Below are positions 16,008 through 22,710 of a stretch of DNA of 23,919 nt, piece after piece. Location: positions 1 through 23,919 of IMG/VR virus record IMGVR_UViG_3300042372_000326; one strand, written 5' to 3'. Positions within the stretch are counted from its first letter, which is position 1, and every line of letters begins with the position of its first letter. The notes under the pieces are model-generated. The model saw only the letters and a list, made by a program, of their open reading frames with translations, was not told the origin of the DNA and did not search any database. This stretch comes from a virus. The translations under genes and the position numbers were made by a program.

Positions 16008-16670
16008 TTATTGGCCCAGCACCCGCCAACGCCGCTCTCGCAGCGCCAACTCGTGCCGGGCGTGGTTTTCAGCCGCGCTGGGCGCGGTAGAAATTCGTTT
16101 GGCCGCCGAAAGGCTGGCCGACAAAAACTTGGCTCCAGGGTCGGCCCCAATGGGCACAATGGAGATCTCAAACGGTCTCCACTTGCTCGCCAGCAGGTGT
16201 GGCCGCTTGACCGTCGAATCCGGCGCCTGGGTCATTTCAACGATCTGAACGCCCATCGACACGCTGGTAAGAATGCCGTCCTCGATGTCCTGCCAGACCG
16301 ATGCCACGTCTTCGCGATCGGAGAACCGCAGCGTCGCTTCGTAGCCGCGACGGGTGCGCCGCGGATTCTCCACCACGCCCAGGACATACTCGACCTCTTC
16401 CTGCTGGTGGCCGTTTAGCACCGGCTTTCCGGCCAATTGCGTAACGTCGCCGCCGTCCATGGCAAACGACAGGTCGTAGGCGTCGCCAGAAAACATATCG
16501 ACTCGCTCCACCTTCGCGCCCGAGTAAAACAGCACGTCACGCTTGCGCTTGCCGGGTAGCTCGACCTTGTCGCCCTCCTCCGGCATTTGCAGGAGGTCGG
16601 CGGGCCGCAGCGAGGACAAAAGCGATTGCGGCGTCTGCAGTAGTAGCTGCTGTGCTTGGTCTACATTCAT
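16008..16670 (-). CDS. Prohead protease (HK97 family, peptidase U35 type)
   Basis: The 220-residue protein has KPVLNGHQ with candidate catalytic His88, GILTSVSMG with candidate Ser138 (or Ser136), and RPFEISIVPIGADPGAK with candidate Glu169. The spacing of these blocks fits HK97-type prohead proteases, which cleave the capsid delta domain and themselves. The C-terminal 40 residues are Ala/Arg-rich and may be a propeptide. It starts at an ATG that forms ATGA with the portal stop. It lies between portal and capsid genes, the usual arrangement. Confidence 0.92.
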   Translation of the reverse strand: MNVDQAQQLLLQTPQSLLSSLRPADLLQMPEEGDKVELPGKRKRDVLFYSGAKVERVDMFSGDAYDLSFAMDGGDVTQLAGKPVLNGHQQEEVEYVLGVVENPRRTRRGYEATLRFSDREDVASVWQDIEDGILTSVSMGVQIVEMTQAPDSTVKRPHLLASKWRPFEISIVPIGADPGAKFLSASLSAAKRISTAPSAAENHARHELALRERRWRVLGQ

Positions 16671-17866
16671 TGCTGGCCCCCCTGAAACGCGCCGGCCTGC
16701 GCGACCGGCACCATCGCACCTTGCACCAGATACAACTGGCCGCCGTCGTATGGGTTCATGTTTTCTTTCGAGCGGATCTCGTTCGCGTTCAATGCGCCGA
16801 TGTTTCGCATGGCCGAGTAGTAGCTAGCCCGACTGGCCGCGTCGCCGCGAAGCAAAGCGTCCATATTAAACTCGGCGTAGTAATTAGTCGCCTCGCGCGG
16901 CCCAAACAGTTGGAGATTGATCCGCTTCTCGATGCGCGTCAGCCAAGGCCGAATAGTGTGCGTCGCAAAGTCGATGCCCTGGTGCTCAATGTTGTTATTC
17001 GTGCTACGGGTCAGGTCCTGGATCATGTGCGGCGGCACGCGAAAAATGGAGCAGATGTCGGCCTTCTGGTACTGCCGCAACTCCAAAAACTGCATGTCCC
17101 GGTGGTTGATAGCCACCGTCTTGATTTCCGCGCCCTGCTCCAAAACGCCAATTTTCCCGGCGTTGCGAACGCCGCCGTAGGACTGCATCAGCCAGGTCTG
17201 CAGGTTCTTCCGCGCCTCGTTGCTCAACGCTTGCGGCACGGTCATGTAGGCGGGCGGGGTCGCGTTGTTGCGGAAGAAGTTTGCGCCGTACCCTTCGGCG
17301 TCCTGTGTCATGCCCAAGGCCTGGGCCATGTAGCCAACCGGCGAGTAGCCAGTCAGGCTATCCTCGCCGTCGTAGCCAAGGCCGGGTATGTGAAGGATGT
17401 CGCTGGCCGTGTACATGCTTTGCCCGTACTGATAGACCATCACGCCGGTTTCCGGATCGCGGAACACGCGCATGGACAACGGAGACAACGGCGTAAGCTG
17501 GGTCACGTCGCCGCGCTGGTTGGTCTGGATGCGCGCGTAAAAGTTGCCCGACAGACATAGGCACTTCGCGGCGAGTTCCCAGAACTCAAAAGCGGTCATG
17601 TCCGGGTTCGGCGAGTCATGCAGCAGGTAGTACAGCGGGTGGTTGCGATCCAACTCGCGGCCATCTCGACCACGCCGGTAAATCCCAAGCGGCAGACTGC
17701 CAATGGTCTCGGCAATTACGCGCACGCAGGCCCACACAGCAGTAATACGCATCGCGCTCTCGCTCGAAACGTAGTACTTGCTTCCAGACACGGGCCGATA
17801 CCAGAAGTCGTTATCCGGTGGCGGCGTTGCGCCGAGCTTGACCATGAGCTTGCCGAAAAGGTTCAT
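16667..17866 (-). CDS. Portal protein (HK97 family)
   Basis: The 399-residue protein has the classic segments SAMRITAVWACVRVIAETIG, SLPLGIYRR, FEFWELAAKCLCLSGNFYAR and the clip-region block ADICSIFRVPPHMIQDLTRS followed by TNNNIEHQGIDFATHTIRPW. It ends with NANEIRSKENMNPYDGG and a Gln/Ala-rich tail. These define the HK97-type portal that forms the dodecameric DNA channel and binds the terminase. The gene follows the large terminase after a short gap holding two direct repeats. A weak AGGAT is visible upstream of the ATG, so initiation may be moderate. Confidence 0.95.
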   Translation of the reverse strand: MNLFGKLMVKLGATPPPDNDFWYRPVSGSKYYVSSESAMRITAVWACVRVIAETIGSLPLGIYRRGRDGRELDRNHPLYYLLHDSPNPDMTAFEFWELAAKCLCLSGNFYARIQTNQRGDVTQLTPLSPLSMRVFRDPETGVMVYQYGQSMYTASDILHIPGLGYDGEDSLTGYSPVGYMAQALGMTQDAEGYGANFFRNNATPPAYMTVPQALSNEARKNLQTWLMQSYGGVRNAGKIGVLEQGAEIKTVAINHRDMQFLELRQYQKADICSIFRVPPHMIQDLTRSTNNNIEHQGIDFATHTIRPWLTRIEKRINLQLFGPREATNYYAEFNMDALLRGDAASRASYYSAMRNIGALNANEIRSKENMNPYDGGQLYLVQGAMVPVAQAGAFQGGQQ

Positions 17867-17867
17867 C

Positions 17868-17931
17868 CGGTATCACAATCCTACTGCATCGTGCTACCAC
17901 GGTATCACGAATTTTGCTTGGCGTGCTACCA
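17868..17931. repeat. Two 32-bp direct repeats, each an inverted repeat (operator-like)
   Basis: CGGTATCAC, 14 variable bases, GTGCTACCA occurs at 17868-17899 and again at 17900-17931 with no gap. The outer 9-mers are identical between copies while the 14-base cores differ. Within each unit GGTATCAC and GTGCTACC are inverted repeats with one mismatch. The pair occupies nearly the whole gap between terminase and portal; the second unit reaches into the terminase stop codon. Conserved half-sites with free cores suggest a dimeric protein-binding site or paired RNA hairpins. Confidence 0.72.
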
Positions 17932-19512
17932 GCCCAGTGTCACCGGCACCATGTCTTCGTAGACGCTGCGCTCTTTGGCCTTGGCGCTAGTGCTGATTCC
18001 AGTCGCCATAACGCACGCAATCACGAGGTCGTTGCGCGTCGTTTCGCGGTGGCGGTCTGGATGGACTGGCTTAATGTTGCCCGCCGGGTCGCTGGCGATC
18101 TCGCAGCATTCGATGTTCCAGCGCAGCACGGGTGAGCCGTCGTGGACTAGCTGCCGCTCGTGGACTAGCTGCTCGAAGCGCTTGGCAGCCGGACTCATCG
18201 ACACATAGCCCTGCCCGAACTCGACAACGCTTATACCCGCGTCCTGTAGTTGCTGCGCTGTGTCGCGGGCTCCGTAGCGGTCGTAGGCGATGGCCTGGAT
18301 GTTGTACTGCTCGGCCAGCTTTTCGATGTGTGCCACCACGTAGCGCCAATCGACAGTGTTGCCGGGCATCGTCTCGATGTGGCCGCCCTGCGCCCACTGG
18401 ACGTAAGGCACGCCGTCGGTGGCAGTCTTCTCGGCCAGCATCTTCGACGGCAGGTAGGCCCAGGCCCGGTAGTAGACTTTGCCCTCGTATGGCCAGCACA
18501 AGGCAAACGCCGTGAGGTCGCGCACAGCGGCAAGGTCCAGCCCGCCGTAGCACGGCACGCCGGCCAGATCCGGAAACTCGTCCATGCACTGGTCCCAGTC
18601 GCGCAGCGGTATCCACGTCGTCGTGGCGCTGGTCCACTGGTTCAGATACAAGCGCCGGAACGTGTTCTGCTTCTCCGGCCGCGCCAAGGCTTGCCGAAAC
18701 TCTTCTTCGTAGTCGCGGATATCATGCAGCACCCCCAGCGTCGGCAGCGCCAGCGGCCACAGGCTTTGATCGGTCCAGTCGGCGTCAATCGGAACTTCGT
18801 AAATCAGCGGAAAGTACGACTCGTCTTCAATCTCGCCGGACGCCACGCGCTTGGCGTACTGGTACTCGCGGTAGCAAATAGATTCCTGGTTGCTGCCCGC
18901 CGTGCTAATGGTCACCCATAACGGGTTGCGACGCGACTTGGAGCCGGTGGTGAGCGCGTCGTATAGCTCCTGCTCGGCAATGCCCCAAGCGTGCAACTCA
19001 TCGAACACCACCACCGATGGGTTGTAGCCGTGTTTGCCAGCGCCGTCTCTGCTCAAAGCGCGGATGATTGAGCCGGACTCGTTGTGCCGGATCAATTTCC
19101 GGGACTCGGTAATTGTCACCAGCGGCAGTAGGTCTTCCGATGCGCGAATCATGTCGGCCACGGCGTCAAAGCAGATGCTTGCCTGGTCGCGGTCCTTCGC
19201 GGCCATGTAAATTTCCTGCTTTTTCTCCTGCGACAGGAAAAACTCAGCGACGACCAGCGCGGCGACAGTCTGGGTTTTGGCCTGCTTCCGGCCCATAGAC
19301 GCAAACGCCTTGCGATACAGACGGCGGCCGTCCGGCCGTTTCCAGCCGAGCAAGTTGGCAATTAGCTTTCGGCTGTGTGGCAGTAGCTCAAATGGCTCTG
19401 GGCCGCCGGAGCGGGTGGCTTTGGTCAGCGTGAGGCCGCCAATAAGCGTTTCGGCCATTTGCACCGCGCCCACGTCCAGCCAGTTGCCGTTACTGGTGCT
19501 TTGTTTTGGCAA
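17926..19512 (-). CDS. Terminase large subunit
   Basis: The 528-residue protein carries an ATPase domain with a Walker A-like GRKQAKT (74-80) and Walker B VVVFDE (167-172), then a nuclease domain with GLDLAAVRDLTAF (Asp326), AYDRYGA (Asp411) and NDLVIA (Asp495) as likely metal ligands. The N-terminal LPHSRKLIANLLGWKRPDG block is common in this family. It packages DNA into the prohead and cuts it. The longest frame begins with TTG at 19512, overlapping the small subunit gene by 23 bases; an ATG at residue 19 (19458) is possible, and neither has a strong ribosome site. Confidence 0.94.
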   Translation of the reverse strand: MPKQSTSNGNWLDVGAVQMAETLIGGLTLTKATRSGGPEPFELLPHSRKLIANLLGWKRPDGRRLYRKAFASMGRKQAKTQTVAALVVAEFFLSQEKKQEIYMAAKDRDQASICFDAVADMIRASEDLLPLVTITESRKLIRHNESGSIIRALSRDGAGKHGYNPSVVVFDELHAWGIAEQELYDALTTGSKSRRNPLWVTISTAGSNQESICYREYQYAKRVASGEIEDESYFPLIYEVPIDADWTDQSLWPLALPTLGVLHDIRDYEEEFRQALARPEKQNTFRRLYLNQWTSATTTWIPLRDWDQCMDEFPDLAGVPCYGGLDLAAVRDLTAFALCWPYEGKVYYRAWAYLPSKMLAEKTATDGVPYVQWAQGGHIETMPGNTVDWRYVVAHIEKLAEQYNIQAIAYDRYGARDTAQQLQDAGISVVEFGQGYVSMSPAAKRFEQLVHERQLVHDGSPVLRWNIECCEIASDPAGNIKPVHPDRHRETTRNDLVIACVMATGISTSAKAKERSVYEDMVPVTLGW

Positions 19513-19876
19513 GCTCTAAAACCTTAGCCAAGGCCGTCTTGGCGACCGGCTTTTCAACGTCGCGGATTCCGGCGCGACCGCGACTTCGTGGCCCGATGCA
19601 CAGCTGGCCGCGTAATTCTTCCATTTGCCGCGTTAATGCCAGCCACACGCGGTCGTCTGCTGCTGATTCGCGGCGATACGTCGCTGAAGCGAGGTCGCCG
19701 TACTGCGCGGCGTCGGCCTGGCGCATGGGAACGCCGGCGGCGCGATTGTCTTCGACCAGTTGCCGGAAGATGGCGACCTCTTCAGGGCACAGGCTGGCCG
19801 GCGGGGCGATGGATTCCTGAATGATCGGACCCGGCTTCGGCGGAGGGTTTTTTGGTATCGGTCCTCTTAGTCCCAT
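19490..19876 (-). CDS. Terminase small subunit (P27-like)
   Basis: The 128-residue protein begins MGLRGPIPKNPPPKPGP, the typical Pro/Lys-rich start of P27-family small terminases. A helical region follows (CPEEVAIFRQLVEDNRAAG, DAAQYGDLASATYRRES), then a basic C-terminal part (GPRSRGRAGIRDVEKPVAKT). It recognises the packaging site and loads the large subunit. It lies directly upstream of the large terminase and directly downstream of the repeat-rich non-coding segment that is the likely recognition region. The ribosome site is weak. Confidence 0.88.
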   Translation of the reverse strand: MGLRGPIPKNPPPKPGPIIQESIAPPASLCPEEVAIFRQLVEDNRAAGVPMRQADAAQYGDLASATYRRESAADDRVWLALTRQMEELRGQLCIGPRSRGRAGIRDVEKPVAKTALAKVLELAKTKHQ

Positions 19877-20154
19877 GATTCTAGCTTATACCACCATGCG
19901 TGCATTTAATGCGCTTATACGACGCGGTCCAATGTGGTACTAGTGGTTTTTTGGTGGTACTTGTGGAAAACCTGTGGGAAACCTGTGGAAACCGAAACCG
20001 CGAAACCCAGAATTTAGCGTAACCGGATTCCGAAGTCGGTGCTGCGCTCAAAACCGCCAGGATCCGACCCACCCCTCCCCTTTTCTTCGCCTCAGCTTCG
20101 CCTTTTGCCGCCGAGATTTCCACAGGGTACTAGTCCGCCCGCTATAAGCCGGAT
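19877..20154. other. Non-coding repeat-rich region; candidate cos site or origin
   Basis: No convincing gene lies in these 278 bases. GGTACTAGT occurs at 19936-19944 and 20126-20134, with GGTACTTGT at 19956-19964. A minus-strand TTTTCCACA fits the DnaA-box consensus TTWTNCACA (plus positions 19962-19970), and close variants lie at 19981-19989 and on the plus strand near 20116-20124. A small palindrome GCATTTAATGC lies near 19902-19912. Position between an HNH gene and terminase is where cos sites usually lie in HK97-like phages. The role is inferred. Confidence 0.5.
19934..19988. repeat. Short direct repeats upstream of terminase
   Basis: GTGGTACTAGTGG (19934-19946) and GTGGTACTTGTGG (19954-19966) differ at one base and are 20 bases apart. 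They are followed by AAACCTGTGG at 19968-19977 and 19979-19988, 11 bases apart. Two repeat families in 55 bases suggest a protein-binding array. Confidence 0.7.
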
Positions 20155-20472
20155 TTATGGATACCGCCGCCGGTCGCCCTTGGTCTTCCAAACATGGCAC
20201 TGGTGGCACAGAGCCTGCAGGTTGCTACGGTCCAGCCGCACCCCGCCAGCACGCAGCGGCACGATGTGGTCCACCTCGGTAGCCACCGCCGCCTGGCAGA
20301 TGCGGCACACGGGCTCTTCGCGGCGCACCATGCGCGACAGAAGCTCCCATGTCGAGTCATATCCACGGGCGGTCGAGTCGGGCCGCCGGTCAGCAGGTCG
20401 CGGACGGGCTGGACATTGTGGACCATGGGCGGCCAGACAGCGCTGGCACCAGCGGGGAGGACGAATGGCCAT
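20155..20472 (-). CDS. HNH endonuclease
   Basis: The 105-residue protein has a C-terminal HNH domain: C56-R-I-C59, E66-V-D68-H69-I70, N84 in RSNLQALC, and C89-H-Q-C92-H93 followed by K97. The four Cys bind a structural zinc and His69, Asn84 and His93 form the HNH core. The N-terminus has three more Cys (9, 12, 20) in a Pro/Arg-rich segment. Small HNH proteins beside terminase genes assist cleavage at cos in HK97-like phages; the gene is separated from the terminase by the repeat region. The ATG at 20472 lies in the divergent promoter region and has only a weak ribosome site. Confidence 0.9.
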   Translation of the reverse strand: MAIRPPRWCQRCLAAHGPQCPARPRPADRRPDSTARGYDSTWELLSRMVRREEPVCRICQAAVATEVDHIVPLRAGGVRLDRSNLQALCHQCHVWKTKGDRRRYP

Positions 20473-20503
20473 GATTAAGTTTACTCAATCTGCATTTTTG
20501 CTA

Positions 20504-20531
20504 TTGCATAAAGCATGGTTTCTGCTAATCT
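20504..20531 (+). promoter_or_regulatory. Sigma70-like promoter for the plus-strand operon
   Basis: TTGCAT (20504-20509), a 16-base spacer and TAATCT (20526-20531) preceded by TGC (an extended -10). The surrounding 60 bases are AT-rich in a GC-rich window, and the operon begins 42 bases downstream. The same gap separates the divergent HNH gene, so it may also hold a leftward promoter, which I could not identify. Confidence 0.62.
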
Positions 20532-20540
20532 ATAGATGTA

Positions 20541-20555
20541 GCCAGCAACGCTGGC
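20541..20555 (+). promoter_or_regulatory. Hairpin in the 5' leader of the plus-strand operon
   Basis: GCCAGC-AAC-GCTGGC forms a 6-bp stem with a 3-base loop just after the expected transcription start. An AGGAG ribosome site follows at about 20560-20564. It could stabilise the mRNA or be an operator. Confidence 0.5.
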
Positions 20556-20572
20556 ACACAGGAGAAAAAACA

Positions 20573-20746
20573 ATGACAATGTTCAGCCCTACCTTCCACA
20601 GAGACAACACGGTGACCTTCTGGTCAGTCTATGAGCAGCGCTGGGTGCGCTGCAAGGCCTCGCGCATTAGCGACGCCGAGCTTGCCAGCATGTCCGATTC
20701 CGAGCGCCGCCGGGTGGCCCGGATCGTAGCCAAGGAGGTGCTCTAA
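20573..20746 (+). CDS. Small hypothetical protein, first gene of plus-strand operon
   Basis: The 57-residue protein begins MTMFSPTFHRDNTVTFWSVY after an AGGAG site and ends with a charged helix (SDSERRRVARIVAKEVL). A longer open frame upstream would read through the promoter region and is rejected. Its TAA overlaps the next ATG (TAATG). I do not recognise the family. First position after the promoter suggests early expression, but no function can be assigned. Confidence 0.72.
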   Translation: MTMFSPTFHRDNTVTFWSVYEQRWVRCKASRISDAELASMSDSERRRVARIVAKEVL

Positions 20747-20979
20747 TGCGCGCCTACGCCTACGTCACCACCGAGACCTGCCTCCGGCGCCACGCCGTCC
20801 GCCCCGGCGCGCTGATCGGGCGCGACGAGATCCCCGTTTCGCGGCACGGCGACTACACCGCCTGGTGCGACGGCAAGCGGGAGACGCTCCGCCGCATGGC
20901 CGACGGCGACACGGCTTACGGGCGCAAGTCAGCGCGAGCCGTGGCGATACTAATGGGCTGGGCGCGGAGGGACGCATGA
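20746..20979 (+). CDS. Small hypothetical protein
   Basis: The 77-residue basic protein begins MRAYAYVTTETCLRRHAVRP with an AAGGAGGTG site upstream. It contains DYTAWCDGKRETLRRMADGD and ends GRKSARAVAILMGWARRDA. Its start overlaps the previous stop and its stop overlaps the next start (ATGA), so it belongs to the coupled operon. The two Cys (12 and about 41) do not form a recognisable motif. The family is unknown. Confidence 0.72.
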   Translation: MRAYAYVTTETCLRRHAVRPGALIGRDEIPVSRHGDYTAWCDGKRETLRRMADGDTAYGRKSARAVAILMGWARRDA

Positions 20980-21557
20980 AAAACGCTGAACTCCGACAAT
21001 TCCTCGCGTCCAGATCCGCCTGCCAACCAGCCATGGACTGGCTCGGCGACCGCGACTCGGGCCAGATGTGGGCGGACTGCGAACGCCCGGACTGGCTACT
21101 GTGGTGGGCCGCGCATGCGGTGCCCCGCCAGGAACTAGTCCTCGCGGCGTGCGATTGTGCCGAGTTGGCGCTAAGGTTCGTCCCCGCGAATGAGCACCGC
21201 CCCCGGCTGGCGATTGAGACGGCGCGGCGATGGGCGACAGGCGAGGCGACGGTCGAGGAGGTGAGAGCTGCCCGCGCTGCTGCCGACGATGCTGCCGACG
21301 CGGCCTACGCTGCCCGCGCTGGTGCCCGCGCTGCTGCCGACGCTGTTGCCGCTGCTGCGGCCTACGCTGTTGCCGCTGCTGCGGCCTACGCTGCGGCCGA
21401 CGCTGCGGCCTACGCTGCCCGCGCTGCCTACCATGCCGACGAACCTTTCCGAGCTGCCTACGCTGCCCTCCGCGCTGCCAACGTTACCTACGCGACCGTG
21501 TGCCAGCTCATCCGCCAGCGTTGGCCCGAGTGTCCGCTGCCGGAGGTGGCGGCATGA
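20976..21557 (+). CDS. Ala-rich Imm-5-like putative immunity protein, copy 1
   Basis: The 193-residue protein starts at an ATG in an ATGA overlap, with GGAGGG upstream. Residues 1-100 include FLASRSACQPAMDWLGDRDS, RPDWLLWWAAHAVPRQELVL, AACDCAELAL and RPRLAIETARRWATGEATVE. The AxxCA-x-x-AL block followed by RPRxAIE-x-x-x-x-W-x-xGEATxEE resembles proteins annotated as Imm-5-like. Residues 101-170 are an Ala-rich stretch of AAYAA/AAADAA-type units, probably helical, and the C-terminus is VCQLIRQRWPECPLPEVAA. The true function in phages is unproven; immunity, anti-defence and host-interaction roles are all open. It is a tandem paralogue of the next gene. Confidence 0.75.
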   Translation: MKNAELRQFLASRSACQPAMDWLGDRDSGQMWADCERPDWLLWWAAHAVPRQELVLAACDCAELALRFVPANEHRPRLAIETARRWATGEATVEEVRAARAAADDAADAAYAARAGARAAADAVAAAAAYAVAAAAAYAAADAAAYAARAAYHADEPFRAAYAALRAANVTYATVCQLIRQRWPECPLPEVAA

Positions 21558-22096
21558 CCAACGAAAAACTCCGCCAATTTTTAATCTCCAGATCCGCCTG
21601 CCCTGCGTTCATGGACTGGCTGGGCAAACGTGACTCCGCCCAGATGTGGGCCGAGTGCCGTAGACCGGACTGGCTGCTTTGGTGGGCGGGACAGGCCGTA
21701 TCCCGCCAGGAACTGGTGCTGGCGGCGTGCGATTGCGCTGAGACGGCGCTGCGCTACGTGTCGGAGGTCGAAGACCGCCCCCGACTGGCGATAGAGACGG
21801 CGCGGCGATGGGCGAGAGGCGAGGCGACGGTCAAGGAGGTAGACGCCGCCCGCGTTGCCGCCATCTCCGCCTACATTAATGCTGGATACGCTGCTAGCTT
21901 CGCCGCCCTCACCGCGTACGCTACCCCCGCTCCCTTCGCCGCCCACTCCGCCGCTGTCGCCGCCAAAGAGGCTGCCCGCGCTGCTGCCCATGCTCCCAAC
22001 GCTGCTGCCGCTGCCAACGATGCTGCTTACGCTGAGATGTGCCAGCTCATCCGCCAGCGTTGGCCGGAGTGCCCGCTGCCGGAGGTCACCGCATGA
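21554..22096 (+). CDS. Ala-rich Imm-5-like putative immunity protein, copy 2
   Basis: The 180-residue protein overlaps copy 1 by ATGA. Its first 100 residues (FLISRSACPAFMDWLGKRDS, RPDWLLWWAGQAVSRQELVL, AACDCAETAL, RPRLAIETARRWARGEATVK) and last 19 (MCQLIRQRWPECPLPEVTA) are close copies of the neighbour. The Ala-rich centre differs in both length and sequence, with more Ser, Thr, Pro and aromatic residues. The conserved ends and diverged middle suggest a fixed fold with a changing surface. Annotation is the same tentative Imm-5-like call. A very Cys-rich frame over the same DNA is only a shadow of the GC-rich repeats. Confidence 0.75.
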   Translation: MTNEKLRQFLISRSACPAFMDWLGKRDSAQMWAECRRPDWLLWWAGQAVSRQELVLAACDCAETALRYVSEVEDRPRLAIETARRWARGEATVKEVDAARVAAISAYINAGYAASFAALTAYATPAPFAAHSAAVAAKEAARAAAHAPNAAAAANDAAYAEMCQLIRQRWPECPLPEVTA

Positions 22097-22278
22097 CCGC
22101 CCTAATCCGCGCCCTCTGGGCGCTCTCCGACGCCACCGGCAGCGCCGCCGTGTGGCTAATCGACCGGCAGGCGCAGGCGGTGCGGGAGGACGACACTCCC
22201 GCCTACCTAGGCGTCGAGGCGGTATTTGCCGTGCTCGGCTGGGCGCTGGTACTGGCTATATACGTGGCGATCTTTTGA
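22093..22278 (+). CDS. Small single-span membrane protein
   Basis: The 61-residue protein begins MTALIRALWALSDATGSAAV and ends with a hydrophobic segment of about 20 residues (VEAVFAVLGWALVLAIYVAI) that should cross the inner membrane. A short charged loop (DRQAQAVREDD) precedes it. The N-terminal stretch could lie on the membrane surface. It is coupled to copy 2 by ATGA and to the next gene by TTGA. It is not recognisably a holin, though a lysis or host-membrane role cannot be excluded. Confidence 0.7.
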   Translation: MTALIRALWALSDATGSAAVWLIDRQAQAVREDDTPAYLGVEAVFAVLGWALVLAIYVAIF

Positions 22279-22430
22279 CCGACCTTACCGCCGTCCCCAC
22301 CGCCGACCTCTACCGCGAACTCGCCCGCCGCCGTGGCGCGCGAGGCGGCCGGCCGCCCAAGCTCCGCGCGTGCCCCAAGTGCGGCGCCGTCGTCACCGCC
22401 GTCCAGGCGCGGCTCAAGTGTCCGCACTAG
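22275..22430 (+). CDS. Small zinc-ribbon-like protein with AT-hook-like segment
   Basis: The 51-residue protein uses a TTG start (TTGA overlap with the previous stop). It has DLYRELARRRGARGGRPPKL, where GGRPPK resembles an AT-hook core, followed by C33-P-K-C36 and C49-P-H51, a likely zinc site. A DNA- or RNA-binding regulatory role is plausible but inferred. No ATG in frame fits, and the coupling pattern of the whole operon favours the TTG. Its 3' end overlaps the end of the convergent minus-strand gene by 17 bases. Confidence 0.62.
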   Translation: MTDLTAVPTADLYRELARRRGARGGRPPKLRACPKCGAVVTAVQARLKCPH

Positions 22431-22710
22431 GCAACTGTCCGGAATTTCCGGATAGTTGACGACACCCCTCTGGACACTGCACGGCCAGGCGCTCGCACTC
22501 GCGGCAGCGCTTGGCCAGACCCAGCTTGTACCCCGTTGCGCGAGTGTAGGCCGATGGCGGCAGCCACCGGCCGCACCCGTCGCACCGCTTTAAGTCACAC
22601 TGAAAGCGCGAGCGCACCCACCGCTCTAGTTTGGCGGCCGAGTACAGGCCCTTGCCGGTCTTCGCGGCGCGGAGTGCGTCGAGGATCTCCGTGGCGATCT
22701 GGTCGTTCAC
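22414..22710 (-). CDS. Cys-rich (zinc-binding) small protein
   Basis: The 98-residue protein uses a GTG start forming GTGA with the upstream stop, with GGGAGGG near; longer forms run through the upstream gene out of frame. After a helical N-terminus (NDQIATEILDALRAAKTGKG) it has C38, C43-D-G-C46, C69-R-E-C72 and C79/C83. Two CxxC pairs about 23 residues apart suggest one zinc site, as in treble-clef or HNH-like folds, but no His/Asn active site is visible. The last 15 residues are encoded by a palindrome. It sits last in the replication-like operon. The family is not recognised. Confidence 0.7.
   Translation of the reverse strand: MNDQIATEILDALRAAKTGKGLYSAAKLERWVRSRFQCDLKRCDGCGRWLPPSAYTRATGYKLGLAKRCRECERLAVQCPEGCRQLSGNSGQLPSADT
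22432..22458. repeat. Near-perfect 27-bp palindrome at convergent gene ends
   Basis: CAACTGTCCGGAA and TTCCGGATAGTTG are 13-base inverted arms around one central base, with 12 of 13 pairs matching. It starts two bases after the stop of the plus-strand operon and lies inside the 3' end of the minus-strand gene, where it encodes QLSGNSGQL. No T-run follows on either strand, so it is either an atypical bidirectional terminator or a protein-binding site. Confidence 0.75.

Noticed and set aside
15998-16171. N-terminal extension of the major capsid protein
   Set aside because: The extra 58 codons overlap the protease gene in another frame; the ATG at 15997 has a strong AAGGAG site.
16652-17560. 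Plus-strand frame of 302 codons opposite the portal gene
   Set aside because: Mirror of the portal coding sequence; composition follows the complement of portal codons.
19881-20123. Minus-strand frame of 80 codons in the terminase-HNH gap
   Set aside because: GTG start without ribosome site, composition unlike neighbouring proteins, and it runs through all the repeats and DnaA-like sites; more likely non-coding.
21230-22096. Long plus-strand frame of 288 codons with a very Cys/Arg-rich first half
   Set aside because: Its first half is the out-of-frame reading of GCTGCC-type repeats in the Ala-rich gene; the second half is simply copy 2. The ATG at 21554 in an ATGA overlap explains the gene better.
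22093-22278. Holin
   Set aside because: Only one clear membrane segment, no neighbouring endolysin, and placed in an early-type operon; kept as membrane protein of unknown role.
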